Shown: positions 1 to 8,552 of the stretch, piece by piece | How the letters are laid out: each line of letters opens with the position of its first letter | How positions within the stretch are numbered: position 1 is the first letter of the stretch | Assembly (NCBI GenBank): GCA_040007095.1 | Contig: JBDTVS010000142.1 | Location: 1-26,523 of the forward strand | Source: JBDTVS01 sp040007095 | GTDB lineage: Bacteria > Acidobacteriota > Vicinamibacteria > Vicinamibacterales > CAVVIG01 | Length of the DNA stretch: 26,523 nucleotides | Direction: 5' to 3' | Translations under genes and position numbers: made by a program | The notes under the pieces: generated by a model | What the model was told of the DNA's origin: nothing | Database searches by the model: none | What the model saw: only the letters and a program-made list of their open reading frames with translations

Positions 1-989
1 ACCTGATCGGGCTTGGCTTCGGCGGTGAAGTTGATCTGGCCGGGCACCCACTCGCCGTGTTCGTTGACCCAGGCGGGAATGGGACCGTGGCAGAAACCGT
101 TCTGATACTTGCCCGCGCGTTCCAGCAGATCGAGCTGAATGGTCGCGCCCCTGTAGCGGATGCCCAGTCGATGGAAGCTCTGCACCCAGCGGCGAAGCGC
201 CTGGGCGAACGGCATGTACTCGTCCATCCGCCGCACCACGTCCCCGGCGGCAAAGAAGCGCAGGTTCCACGGCTTGAGCGCGTGCTCGCCGTGCCTGGCT
301 TCGAGCTCGGCAAGGCTGCGCGCATTGGTCGCGTCGGTGCGCGCCACGAAATCGTCGAGGATGCGCCAGAGTTGCTCCGACGTCATGCGTTCGTTCTTGA
401 GCAGCTTGAAATCGAAGTAGTTGTCGAAGCCGAGGGCGCGGGCAAAGCGGTTGCGCAGCTTGACGAGGTCAAGGAACCCGTTCTCCAGCACCCACCGCTC
501 GATCTCACGGAAGGCTTCCAAAGAGCTGCGGCGCCGCTCTTCCACCGGGTTGGTGCTCTGATTGGTGGCCAGCATGCCGAGCGTCGCGACCTCCGACTCC
601 CCGTGCTCGTTGATGTGACGCGGTTGCAGTTCGCGCTTCCTGGCAAATAACTCCGACTCGGCTTCGACAATCGCGCGCATCAGCGCGCGACCTTCGTCGC
701 TGTCGATGATGTTGGCTTCAAACAACGCCCGCCATCCGTTCAAGCCGTGCACCAGGGCATCGCGCGCCGCGCTGGCCGGCACGGCCTGCAGACGCGCTAG
801 ATGGTCGCGTGTCGCCTGCAGATTCGACGGGTCGGAGATGAAGTCCTTGTAGGCGTTCTCCGCGCGGGTAAAACCTGCGCGGTCGTCGCTGATGGCCATG
901 TAGGTGGCCCAGAACAGATCTTCCTTCGCCTTGTGGACAGCGTTGTAGGCGTGGTTCAAGTGGTCGAAAAAAGCGCGGGCGTGTTCCAT
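1..989 (-). CDS. M3-family-like metallopeptidase, N-terminal part (cut by window edge)
   Basis: An open frame runs from an ATG at 987-989 to the left window edge (about 329 residues seen), so the C-terminal half is missing. The visible part is soluble, helix-rich and has no signal peptide. It opens MEHARAFFDHLNHAYN and later reads GRALMRAIVEAESELFARK, LRNRFARALGFDNYFDFKLL and, near the edge, YQNGFCHGPIPAWV followed by GQINFTAEA. These resemble the N-terminal helical region and pre-catalytic segment of M3-type zinc oligopeptidases, which cut short peptides in the cytoplasm. The defining HEXXH zinc motif would lie beyond base 1 and cannot be checked. The start lies only 14 bases past the stop of the NHL protein gene, so the two are probably co-transcribed. 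Family confidence is moderate; that it is a real gene is clear. Confidence 0.7.
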   Translation of the reverse strand, partial: MEHARAFFDHLNHAYNAVHKAKEDLFWATYMAISDDRAGFTRAENAYKDFISDPSNLQATRDHLARLQAVPASAARDALVHGLNGWRALFEANIIDSDEGRALMRAIVEAESELFARKRELQPRHINEHGESEVATLGMLATNQSTNPVEERRRSSLEAFREIERWVLENGFLDLVKLRNRFARALGFDNYFDFKLLKNERMTSEQLWRILDDFVARTDATNARSLAELEARHGEHALKPWNLRFFAAGDVVRRMDEYMPFAQALRRWVQSFHRLGIRYRGATIQLDLLERAGKYQNGFCHGPIPAWVNEHGEWVPGQINFTAEAKPDQ

Positions 990-1003
990 GGCGTCGATTT
1001 TAC

Positions 1004-2170
1004 CTATTGAACCTTGACGTATTTCCTCAAGTTGTTCAGACCGACGTCGGCTGCGTAGATGTTGCCCCGGTCGTCTGCCGCAATGCCCGACGCCGACGTT
1101 CCCGTATCCGTCATCTTGCTCAGATCGCCCGGATCGGGAATCAAGTACTTGAGCTCGCCCGTGAGGGCGTTCCCGACGACGATCGCCCGGTCATTCGCGC
1201 CCGTGGTCGGCCCGGTAACCGATTGACCTCGAGATTGAGCGTCGGCGCTCTGGTAGATCGCGCCCACGAAAAGGTTGTCGCGCTTGTCGACATAGACCGA
1301 GCTCGGTTGACCGAACTGCTTCCATGCGGCGATGAACTTGCCATCCTGGTCGAACACCTGGACGCGATTGTTCTGGCGATCGGCAACGTACACATACCCT
1401 TTGGACCCGCCGACGAAAATATCGTGCGGCTCCCTGAAATTGCCTGGCTCCGATCCGAGGCGCCCCCACTCCCGTATGAACTTGCCCTGCGGCGAATATT
1501 TCACCACCCGCGCGCTGTTCGACTTGTTCGGCGCATGGCCATCCGCCACGAACACGTCGCCATTCGCCGCAACCGCCACGCCGGTCGGCCGGTCGAACGT
1601 ATATGGTCCATTCCCTGCCACGCCTTCCTGGCCGATCGTCATCAACACCTGGCCGGTCGGACTGATCTTCAACACCTCATGGCCCATCGTCACGCCCTTG
1701 GCGTTCTTGGCGGGCATGCCGAGGATCGTCTCGGTGTCATTGGTGTCAGTCGCCCACAGGTTCCCGTCTTTGTCGACGGTAAATCCGTGTGGATGCGCGA
1801 AGAGCCCCACGCCGAAGCTTTTCAGAAGCTTGCCTGCCGGACTGAATTCCAGAATCGGCGGGTTCGCCTCACCTCGATTGAGACACGTTGCATCGCCTGA
1901 CGGCTTGTCGTGGAAACACCGGTGAAACACCCAGACATTGCCGTTGGGCGCAACATGCACCCTGATGACCTCACCCCATTGATGTCCGTTCGGACCCTTC
2001 ATGCTCGCCGGCAGGGTCGGCCAACCCTGCTCGAGACGATACGGATTCGGGAGCGCGGATGGTTTGGGGTACGGCGTATCCCTGGTGCCCTGGGCGTGCG
2101 CGGCGAGAGCCAGAGCGGCGACGACGGCACTGACGGCGAGCGGCGCGCTCATGCGAGCTGCGGATGGCAT
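1004..2170 (-). CDS. Secreted NHL-repeat beta-propeller protein (peptidyl-hydroxyglycine lyase-like)
   Basis: This is a 388-aa exported protein with a Sec signal peptide (about residues 1-26, ending AHAQ). The rest is built of repeated NHL-type blades, recognisable by lines such as HPHGFTVDKDGNLWATD, FDRPTGVAVAANGDVFVAD, FREPHDIFVGGSKGYVYVAD and ASGIAADDRGNIYAAD. Such propellers are found in peptidyl-alpha-hydroxyglycine alpha-amidating lyases and many acidobacterial secreted proteins; the sequence alone does not prove lyase activity. The start at 2170 is supported by a GGGAG ribosome site about six bases upstream; a second Met at residue 7 is a less likely start. It lies 136 bases downstream of the TonB receptor and 14 bases upstream of the peptidase, all on the minus strand, suggesting a surface nutrient or peptide-handling cluster. 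Confidence 0.8.
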   Translation of the reverse strand: MPSAARMSAPLAVSAVVAALALAAHAQGTRDTPYPKPSALPNPYRLEQGWPTLPASMKGPNGHQWGEVIRVHVAPNGNVWVFHRCFHDKPSGDATCLNRGEANPPILEFSPAGKLLKSFGVGLFAHPHGFTVDKDGNLWATDTNDTETILGMPAKNAKGVTMGHEVLKISPTGQVLMTIGQEGVAGNGPYTFDRPTGVAVAANGDVFVADGHAPNKSNSARVVKYSPQGKFIREWGRLGSEPGNFREPHDIFVGGSKGYVYVADRQNNRVQVFDQDGKFIAAWKQFGQPSSVYVDKRDNLFVGAIYQSADAQSRGQSVTGPTTGANDRAIVVGNALTGELKYLIPDPGDLSKMTDTGTSASGIAADDRGNIYAADVGLNNLRKYVKVQ

Positions 2171-2252
2171 CGTGATCTCCCTCGGAGCTCAATTCCGGCG
2201 ACCCTGCCCTACTGTCCAATTTGCCTGCTACCACCGAGACTGCTCCGTTCTT

Positions 2253-2279
2253 CTCCGCGGTCTGTGCGGTCTCCGCGGT
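2253..2279. repeat. Three tandem 9-bp repeats between receptor and NHL genes
   Basis: On the plus strand the units are CTCCGCGGT, CTGTGCGGT and CTCCGCGGT, with no spacing; the outer two are identical and the middle differs at two positions. The tract lies in the 136-base gap after the TonB receptor stop, before the NHL gene. The unit is GC-rich and each perfect copy contains the palindrome CCGCGG. Function unknown. Confidence 0.7.
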
Positions 2280-2306
2280 GAACGGTCTTTTTTCGCCTCG
2301 TACGTC

Positions 2307-5189
2307 TCAGAACGTCAAGCGGAAGCCGACCTGGGCGGTGCGATTCGATCCCGACGTCGCCTGGCCGTACTGCGGACTCGTCTCGACCGTGGCGATCGTC
2401 CAGTTCGGCGAATTGAACGCGTTGAACACCTCGGCGATGGCGTCGAGCGAGATGTGATGCGGCAGCGGAATTCGCTCCTGAATGCGCAGATCGATTTTTC
2501 GCCGCGGCGGCTGCGTGAAGTCGTTGCGCCCGACGATGGTGCCATCCGGACGCGCGCGCAGCCGGCTCGACGACTCGGGACCGCCGACACCGGAAATCAC
2601 CCGCACGTCTGATCCGTAGGTGGTCGTCGCCCGCTCGCCGATCCCGGTGTAGAAGATCCCGCTGATCTGGAAGCCACGTCCCACCAGCCAGATGCCGTTG
2701 AACACCATCCGGTGGCGCATGTCGCCCGACGACAGCGACCATTCGCCGCCGAGGTCGGGAGCAGTGGCAAACGACACCGGCTGGACGCCGCTGAATGCCG
2801 ACGGATACGCATCCCACAGTCCCGACAGCGTGTAGGTCGCCGACCCCTGCCAGCGATTCCCGAGCCGCTTGGTGATCGCCGTTTGCAGCGCGTGATAGCT
2901 GGACTGGCCCATGCGAACCAGCATCGAGATCGAGCCGAAATCAGGATACGCCCGGCGGGTGATGTCCGAGAACGGATAGTTCGTGCCGGTGGCGGGGTTG
3001 AACGTCAGGTTCATGTTGGAAATGATGTCCTTCTCGTTCCGGCCCTGCGCGTAGACATAGTCCGCCTCGACCGCCACCGTGCGGCCCAACTGACGCTCGA
3101 AGCCGAAGGAGGATTGCCAGGTCCGCGCCAGATCCGTCGAGTAGTCTGCCGGCGCCACCAGTTCCTGCAGCGATCGACGCAGGCACCCGGGGACGTTGCG
3201 GACGTTGCAGAATTGCTGCTGACCCTGGGCGACGCTCGGCAGCGGCTGCCCGTTGGTCGGGTTGGCGGCGAAGTCGGGCCGGCCGTCATTGGTGTACTGC
3301 ACGACGACGAGCCGATCGATCTGGGCCATGAAAAACGTATCGATCTGCAGCGGCGTGGAGAAATAGACGCCCGATCCGCCGCGCAGCACGGTGCGATCGT
3401 TCAGCCGGAAGGCAAAGCCCAGACGCGGTTGCAGGTTGTTCTTGTCGGCGGGACGCCCCGCCCCGACAAACGGCGGCACCGCGTAGTCGTTGCCGTTCGC
3501 GTTGAGGCTCAGGTCGTAGCGCACGCCAAGATTCAACGTGAGCTTCGACGCGATCTGCCAGTCGTCCTGAATCCAGGAGCCGAACTGCGGGCGGATATCG
3601 TGGGTCGTATAGTCGCCGACGCCGATGCTGTAGGTCCGCACGAGGGGCGAGATCGCCGCGAGGTTCCAGGTATCGGCGTTCCACGGATCGGGGAACCACG
3701 ACTGAAGCTGCGTCGCGGTGGGCGTCCCGCCGCGGGCGTCGATCACGCCCATACACGACTGGCAGTTGTTCCCATCGTCGACCATGTAGACGAGATCGGC
3801 GCCGGCCTTCATGTCGTGGCGTCCGTGCGCTTCGTAGGAGAGCGCGAAGTTGTCGCGCACGCTCCAGTTGTCCTGCGCCCCATGCCTCGGGTAGAAGGTG
3901 TTGCCGCCGATTGAAAACGCACTGAACGTGATCCGCGGCGAACCCGTGGTGACGCCGTTTGGCGCCTGCCAGTGCTGCGACCAGTTCGTGAGGTTCGCGT
4001 TCCTGAAGATCCATCTGGTTTTTCCCGCGGACAGCTCGTTGACGGCGCGATGGTTGAGCACTTGCGTCAACGTGAACAGATACTCCCTGTTGGTCTCGAG
4101 GGTCGAGCCGGTGGCGGCGGGATGGTTGGTGTCGCCCGCCGTAAACGGCTGCCAGTGCTCGGCGTCGGTCACTTTGCCCATCAGGCGGATGCCCGGCGAG
4201 AACTGGAAGTCCACCCTGCCGCCACCCATCTTGACCGTCTCGCTGCCGTGGAGCTCGACGTTGAACGCTGGGTAGGGCGTGTTCCAGACGCTGGTCTTCG
4301 GCTCGCCTTCGTAGTCGTCGTGGACGAAGAAATGGAGGCGGTTCTTGAGAATCGGCCCGCCCAGGGTGAAGGCGAGCTGACGATTGTCGATCGGCACGAC
4401 CCGGTGGAGCACCGGATCGGGCGCATTGAGGCCGCTGTCGCGGAAGTTGCCGCGCAGCGAACCGGCGAACGCGTTGGCGCCGGACTTGGTGACGGCGATC
4501 ACCTGCACGGCCGACGATCGGCCCAGCGTCGCATCGAAACGGTTCGAGATGTACTGGAACTCCCCGATCGACTCCTGGCTGAATCGCGGTTGATTCCCGA
4601 AGCCCATCTCCGAGGTCACCTGCTGGCCGTCGAGGTTGAATTGGTACTGCCGGACGTCGCCCGAGGCGCCCCTGTTGGCGATCGGCGCGTTGGCCGTGTC
4701 CGACGTCATCCGGCTGCCCGGCGCCAGCATCGCGAGAGCCATCCAGTTCCGGCCCTGGACCGGCAGCTCCTGCACCTGGTGCGGGTCGATGTTGCCGCCG
4801 AGACTCGACGCGGTCACGTTGAGCAGCGGCGCTTCCCCACTGACCGTGACGGTCTCGGCGACGCCCGCAATCGCCATCTGCAGATTCACCACCACCGTCT
4901 GCCCGACGAGCAGCTCGGCGCGGCGGCGCTGCACCATGTTGAAGCCCTGGAGCTCCGCGCTGATCTGGTAGCCGCCAACCCGCGCGGGAATACGATAGGC
5001 GCCGCGTTCATCGGTCACCGCGACGAACGTGTTTCCTGACGCCTCGTGCTGCGCAGTCACGGTCACACCGGGCAGGACCGCGCCGGTCGAATCGGTCACC
5101 GAGCCGATCAAGGCCGCTTCCTGCGCCTGGGCCGTCCCGACAGTTGCCAGCACCACACCCACGAACACCAGCAATCGTCCCAGTCTCAT
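2307..5189 (-). CDS. Oar-like TonB-dependent outer-membrane receptor
   Basis: This 960-aa outer-membrane protein has a signal peptide (about 1-22, ending TAQAQ). A carboxypeptidase-regulatory-like Ig-fold domain follows (about 26-105; GAVLPGVTVTAQ, TDERGAYRIPARVGGYQI), then a plug region (about 125-225; ELPVQGRNWMALAMLAPG, AVQVIAVTKSGANAFAGSLRG) and a long beta-barrel ending in QVGFRLTF, with the terminal Phe typical of barrel assembly signals. This architecture is the Oar/SusC-like type that is abundant in Acidobacteriota and is thought to import large substrates or display surface functions. There is no SusD-like partner here. The start is supported by GGGGAGGAGA about nine bases upstream. 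It is the first gene of the minus-strand cluster. The substrate cannot be predicted. Confidence 0.92.
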   Translation of the reverse strand: MRLGRLLVFVGVVLATVGTAQAQEAALIGSVTDSTGAVLPGVTVTAQHEASGNTFVAVTDERGAYRIPARVGGYQISAELQGFNMVQRRRAELLVGQTVVVNLQMAIAGVAETVTVSGEAPLLNVTASSLGGNIDPHQVQELPVQGRNWMALAMLAPGSRMTSDTANAPIANRGASGDVRQYQFNLDGQQVTSEMGFGNQPRFSQESIGEFQYISNRFDATLGRSSAVQVIAVTKSGANAFAGSLRGNFRDSGLNAPDPVLHRVVPIDNRQLAFTLGGPILKNRLHFFVHDDYEGEPKTSVWNTPYPAFNVELHGSETVKMGGGRVDFQFSPGIRLMGKVTDAEHWQPFTAGDTNHPAATGSTLETNREYLFTLTQVLNHRAVNELSAGKTRWIFRNANLTNWSQHWQAPNGVTTGSPRITFSAFSIGGNTFYPRHGAQDNWSVRDNFALSYEAHGRHDMKAGADLVYMVDDGNNCQSCMGVIDARGGTPTATQLQSWFPDPWNADTWNLAAISPLVRTYSIGVGDYTTHDIRPQFGSWIQDDWQIASKLTLNLGVRYDLSLNANGNDYAVPPFVGAGRPADKNNLQPRLGFAFRLNDRTVLRGGSGVYFSTPLQIDTFFMAQIDRLVVVQYTNDGRPDFAANPTNGQPLPSVAQGQQQFCNVRNVPGCLRRSLQELVAPADYSTDLARTWQSSFGFERQLGRTVAVEADYVYAQGRNEKDIISNMNLTFNPATGTNYPFSDITRRAYPDFGSISMLVRMGQSSYHALQTAITKRLGNRWQGSATYTLSGLWDAYPSAFSGVQPVSFATAPDLGGEWSLSSGDMRHRMVFNGIWLVGRGFQISGIFYTGIGERATTTYGSDVRVISGVGGPESSSRLRARPDGTIVGRNDFTQPPRRKIDLRIQERIPLPHHISLDAIAEVFNAFNSPNWTIATVETSPQYGQATSGSNRTAQVGFRLTF

Positions 5190-5408
5190 GGCCTGCTCTC
5201 CTCCCCGCGAGATGTGACACGCGCGCTACGGAATGGTTTGGCAGCCCGTGGACCCGACCTCGAGCGAGACACACTCTACGTCCGAACCGGCTCTGGTGGA
5301 ACGGGAAAGTGCGGCGCGAACAATCCGTCCGCGAAGTTCATCGGGCCGGGCATGGGAGCGATAATGTCGGCACGCCATCCGGTCTGACGGGAAGCGACAG
5401 GGAGCAAG

Positions 5409-6485
5409 ATGATGAACATGCGGGCGAAGCTGCTGCTGACTGTGACCTTCGCGGTTGCCGCCGTGATGCCGAGTGCGCAACGAGCGGAGTATCCCTCGAC
5501 GCTGATCCCACCGGGAAAGGGCCCGTATACATTCCCCGAAGGCTATCAAACGCCGTGGGACAGAATCGAGATTCGCGTCACGGAAAAGATGTCGCCGAAT
5601 CTGTTCGTGCTGCACGGTTCGCAAGGCCTTGATCCGGCCCACCCCGATGCGTCGGGCGGCAGGGCGATGGCGCTGTTCGGGCCGGATGGCGTCCTGATGG
5701 TGGACACCCAGAACAGACAGGTGGCCGAAAAGACGCTGCAGGCGATCCGGTCATTCACCAACGAGCCAATCAAGGTGTTGGTCAACACCCACGTGCACAG
5801 CGACCATACCGGCGCCAACGCGTTCTTCGCCAAGCAGGGCGCGTTGATTTTCTCGCAGGACGATCTGCGCAACGAAATGCTGCGACCGCCGCCGCGTGCC
5901 AACGGCCAGCCCGGCGCGCCGCCCGATGCAGCCGGCATTCCGGTCTCGACATATCGCTACAACGCCGCCGCGCCGGGGCAGCCGGCGCTCACCTTCAACA
6001 TGAACGGTGAAGTCGTGGACTTCATTCCGATGATGCCGTCGCACACGGCCGGCGACACCATCGTGCGCTTCCGCAACGCCAACGTGATCTACATCGAGGA
6101 TTTCTACCGCAACTTCGGCTACCCCTTCGCCGACCAGGCCAATGGCGGCTCCATCAAAGGCATGCTCGATGCGGTGGATCTCATCCAGAAACTGGCTGGT
6201 CCGGACACGACGCTGATTCCCGGCCACGGCACGCTCGTGAAGAAGCAGGATCTGACCCCCTATCGCGCGATGCTGGTGGACGTCATGGCGAGGGTCAAGG
6301 CGCTGCGCGATCAGGGAAAATCCCTGAAAGCGGTTCTGGCGGCGAACCTGACAGCGCCGTATGACAAGACGACGCAGGGCGACACCCAGCAGAGCAAGGA
6401 CCGCTTCATCACCGAGGTCTACGACGAGGTCAAGGACTTCCCGGCCATCGTGGACGGAAAACGGACGATGCCCGGTCATCCGTAA
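5409..6485 (+). CDS. Exported metallo-beta-lactamase-fold hydrolase
   Basis: This 358-aa protein has an N-terminal hydrophobic signal (MRAKLLLTVTFAVAAVMPSA). The zinc-binding set of the metallo-beta-lactamase superfamily is complete: HVHSDHTG (His128, His130, Asp132, His133), His212 in SHTAGDT, Asp231 in YIEDFY and His273 in PGHG. The layout resembles periplasmic subclass-B-like or quinoprotein-relay-type hydrolases rather than lactonases, but the substrate cannot be read from sequence. Two adjacent ATGs (5409, 5412) and a third at 5418 are possible starts; GGGAGC just upstream fits the first two. It is divergent from the TonB receptor across a 219-base gap that should hold both promoters. 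The gene appears intact. Confidence 0.85.
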   Translation: MMNMRAKLLLTVTFAVAAVMPSAQRAEYPSTLIPPGKGPYTFPEGYQTPWDRIEIRVTEKMSPNLFVLHGSQGLDPAHPDASGGRAMALFGPDGVLMVDTQNRQVAEKTLQAIRSFTNEPIKVLVNTHVHSDHTGANAFFAKQGALIFSQDDLRNEMLRPPPRANGQPGAPPDAAGIPVSTYRYNAAAPGQPALTFNMNGEVVDFIPMMPSHTAGDTIVRFRNANVIYIEDFYRNFGYPFADQANGGSIKGMLDAVDLIQKLAGPDTTLIPGHGTLVKKQDLTPYRAMLVDVMARVKALRDQGKSLKAVLAANLTAPYDKTTQGDTQQSKDRFITEVYDEVKDFPAIVDGKRTMPGHP

Positions 6486-6557
6486 AGAGGATCCGCGCTC
6501 GAATCCACAATCGTGACTGGCGCGGCCTGACAGCCGTCGTGAAAGTCCGGCTGGGCT

Positions 6558-6596
6558 GGGCAACGCGCATCGGGGGGCCCGGGGCGCGCGTTGCCC
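6558..6596. other. GC-rich stem-loop downstream of the hydrolase
   Basis: GGGCAACGCGC (6558-6568) is perfectly complementary to GCGCGTTGCCC (6586-6596), leaving a 17-base G/C loop. A short 5-bp hairpin (GAGGC/GCCTC, 6599-6610) and a 6-bp hairpin (GAGGCG/CGCCTC, 6644-6668) follow. There is no T-run, so it is not a canonical terminator, but its place between two same-strand genes fits transcription end or mRNA processing. This is the only structure seen in the 250-base gap 6486-6735. Confidence 0.5.
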
Positions 6597-6735
6597 GCGA
6601 GGCGAGCCTCAAGTTATGTCGCCGGATGTCGATTCATGGGGTAGAGGCGGCAACGCAGCGAACGCCTCCAATGCCTGTTTGGATCGACCATGCACCAGTG
6701 GACCGGTGCGTGCTCGACGGAAAGACACGAACGTG

Positions 6736-7905
6736 ATGCGAGGCACGAGCCCAACCGAGACGACCGATGGACGGATTCTGCTGTTCTCGATGCGAAACCT
6801 GACGCGTCATGTCTCACGCTGCCCGGGGTACGAGTTCGAGGATGTCATCAGCGGCTGCGAAAGCGTCGATGTCATCGCTCCCCGACGGCCAGAGGACAGC
6901 GCATCCAGAATAGGCCGATCCCTCACGACAATCCTGCGGCGTCAAGCACCGCGGGTCGACGGCCCGATCCGAATCGGCCGGGAATACGATCTGTTCTTTG
7001 CCTTCTGCGCAAATCCTCGCGACTTGCGATACCTGGCGCTCGTCGAGGGTCTGCACGACCGCTGCCGGCGAACGGTCTGCGTCATCGAGGAATTGTGGCC
7101 TGGCCAGATTTCGGCCCACCGGCGGGACCTCGAGATCCTGCGCAAGTTCGACTGCATCTTTTCAACTCTGGAATCCAGCGTCGCCGCCATTCAGGCCGCC
7201 ACGGGACGTCCCTGCCACTACCTGCCGCTCGGAATCGACACGGTCCTGTTCAGTCCGTATCCCTCGAACCCGGTGCGTCACATCGACGTGTACAACATCG
7301 GACGGCGGCACCCGACCATGCACGAGCGACTCCTGTCGCAGGGTGAGCGTGGGGAGATGTTCTACGTCTACGACACGACGACCGACTTTTCAGTCATCGA
7401 TCCGCATGAGCACCGCGTTCTGCTGGCCAATCAGATCAAGCGCAGCCGATACTTCGTCGCCTACCCGCCCAAGTTCGAGTCGCTGGCCGAGACGGGAGGA
7501 CAGCACGAGGTTGGATCGCGCCTGTTCGAGGGAGCGGCCGGCGGGGCCGTGATGCTCGGCCTGGCGCCATCCTGCGCCGCCTACGACCGCTCGTTCGACT
7601 GGCCCGATGCGGTCGTTCCGACACCGACCAATGGCGCGAAGATTGCCGCGGTCATCGCCGAACTGGAGTCGGCGCCCGTCAGGGTCGCCCAGATACGCAG
7701 GAACAACGTCGTCAACTCGCTCCGGCGCCACGATTGGGTCTACCGCTGGAAGCAGGTCGCGGAGCGCGTCGGGCTGTCGCCCTCGGCGCAGGTGGCCGCG
7801 CGCCAGCAACGACTCGAACGCATGGCCCTGTCCATCGCTGGAGACGGTCTCGAAGACTTCTTTCCCCTTTGCGAGGACGTCCCCGAGTACTCGGCAACGG
7901 GCTGA
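6736..7905 (+). CDS. CgeB-like GT-B glycosyltransferase
   Basis: A soluble protein of 389 aa from the ATG at 6736. The open frame extends upstream to 6616, but that stretch looks non-coding and holds hairpins, while the conserved-looking part begins GRILLFSMRNLTRH. The N-terminal half resembles a GT-B Rossmann domain; the middle has YLPLGIDTVLFSPYP, typical of family-1 transferases after the acceptor domain. The C-terminal part has HEVGSRLFEGAAGGAVMLG and a closing HDWVYRWKQV helix, as in CgeB/Glyco_trans_1_2 proteins, where the FEGAAGG stretch forms the nucleotide-sugar pocket. It probably adds a sugar to a surface polymer or protein. The upstream ribosome site is weak (GGAAAGA) and the start is uncertain by a few codons. 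No other glycan gene is adjacent. Confidence 0.75.
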   Translation: MRGTSPTETTDGRILLFSMRNLTRHVSRCPGYEFEDVISGCESVDVIAPRRPEDSASRIGRSLTTILRRQAPRVDGPIRIGREYDLFFAFCANPRDLRYLALVEGLHDRCRRTVCVIEELWPGQISAHRRDLEILRKFDCIFSTLESSVAAIQAATGRPCHYLPLGIDTVLFSPYPSNPVRHIDVYNIGRRHPTMHERLLSQGERGEMFYVYDTTTDFSVIDPHEHRVLLANQIKRSRYFVAYPPKFESLAETGGQHEVGSRLFEGAAGGAVMLGLAPSCAAYDRSFDWPDAVVPTPTNGAKIAAVIAELESAPVRVAQIRRNNVVNSLRRHDWVYRWKQVAERVGLSPSAQVAARQQRLERMALSIAGDGLEDFFPLCEDVPEYSATG

Positions 7906-7981
7906 TCCATTCGCACCGACGACTCGGGTAGCTGCCCGGTCCGGAACCAAATCGCGAGCCGGAGCGACATCGACGACGCGG

Positions 7982-8437
7982 CTATTTCTGGACGATCGAT
8001 GCCTTCAGCGGTCCGAGAATCTGCAGCAACTCCCCTTTCTCTTTTGCCGGCACCTTCAGGTTGTCGAGCACGGCAATCAGATCCTGCACGACGGCGTCGA
8101 ACGCCTCGCCGGTCACGGCCCGTCCTTTGTGGGCGGTGACCATGTCGCGACCGGTGTACTGACACGGGCCTCCGGTGGCCTGGCAGACGAAGGCGTACAG
8201 CATGGTCTTGTAGGCCGCGGTGTTCTCGGGACTGGATCCGGCGTGGGCAAACCACTTGTTCACCCGCGAATCCGACAAAATACGATCGACCAGGCCACCG
8301 GTGACGGCGCGCACCGCGGGCTGGCCGCCGAGACGTTCGTAGAGCGAGGCATCCACTCCGGCCGCCCGCAATCCCGACACGGTGCCGGCCGCGACCAGCA
8401 ACGCTACCCCAAGCGATTTCCAAGACGTCGTATACAT
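7982..8437 (-). CDS. Exported group I truncated haemoglobin
   Basis: This 151-aa protein has an N-terminal hydrophobic signal (about 1-26) followed by a group I truncated globin: LYERLGGQPAVRAVTGGLVD (helices A/B), VNKWFAH, the Cys85/Cys92 stretch VCQATGGPCQYTGRDM, and His103 in TAHKG as the likely proximal haem ligand. Such globins bind O2 and NO and can act as NO dioxygenases. Placement outside the cytoplasm is unusual for the family and is inferred from the signal alone. The start at 8437 has GAGGAG seven bases upstream. It is divergent from an NsrR-like gene with a palindromic operator-like site between them, suggesting nitric-oxide-responsive control. Confidence 0.9.
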   Translation of the reverse strand: MYTTSWKSLGVALLVAAGTVSGLRAAGVDASLYERLGGQPAVRAVTGGLVDRILSDSRVNKWFAHAGSSPENTAAYKTMLYAFVCQATGGPCQYTGRDMVTAHKGRAVTGEAFDAVVQDLIAVLDNLKVPAKEKGELLQILGPLKASIVQK

Positions 8438-8475
8438 TGGTCTCCTCGTTCGCGGCGCCTCCCTCGGAGCACGCC

Positions 8476-8500
8476 AAAGTGGTATTTAGAATGATACTTT
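8476..8500. promoter_or_regulatory. NsrR/Rrf2-like operator palindrome
   Basis: A 25-bp imperfect inverted repeat has outer arms AAAGT (8476-8480) and ACTTT (8496-8500) and inner arms ATT (8484-8486) and AAT (8490-8492). The inner 23 bp matches the enterobacterial NsrR consensus (AAG-N2-GCATTT-N5-GCA-N3-CTT type) at about 16 positions by hand alignment. It lies 39 bases from the globin start and 53 bases from the regulator start, so one site could control both genes. Confidence 0.65.
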
Positions 8501-8552
8501 ACGCATGCGCGGTGCTACCCTGTCAAGTAGTCCGCTTCACTGAAGGAGCCTC

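Noticed and set aside
2712..3914. 400-aa plus-strand open frame opposite the TonB receptor
   Set aside because: Arg/Val/His-rich shadow of a clear receptor gene; no ribosome site or motif.
3972..5039. 355-aa plus-strand open frame opposite the TonB receptor
   Set aside because: Shadow frame in GC-rich coding DNA with no recognisable domain.
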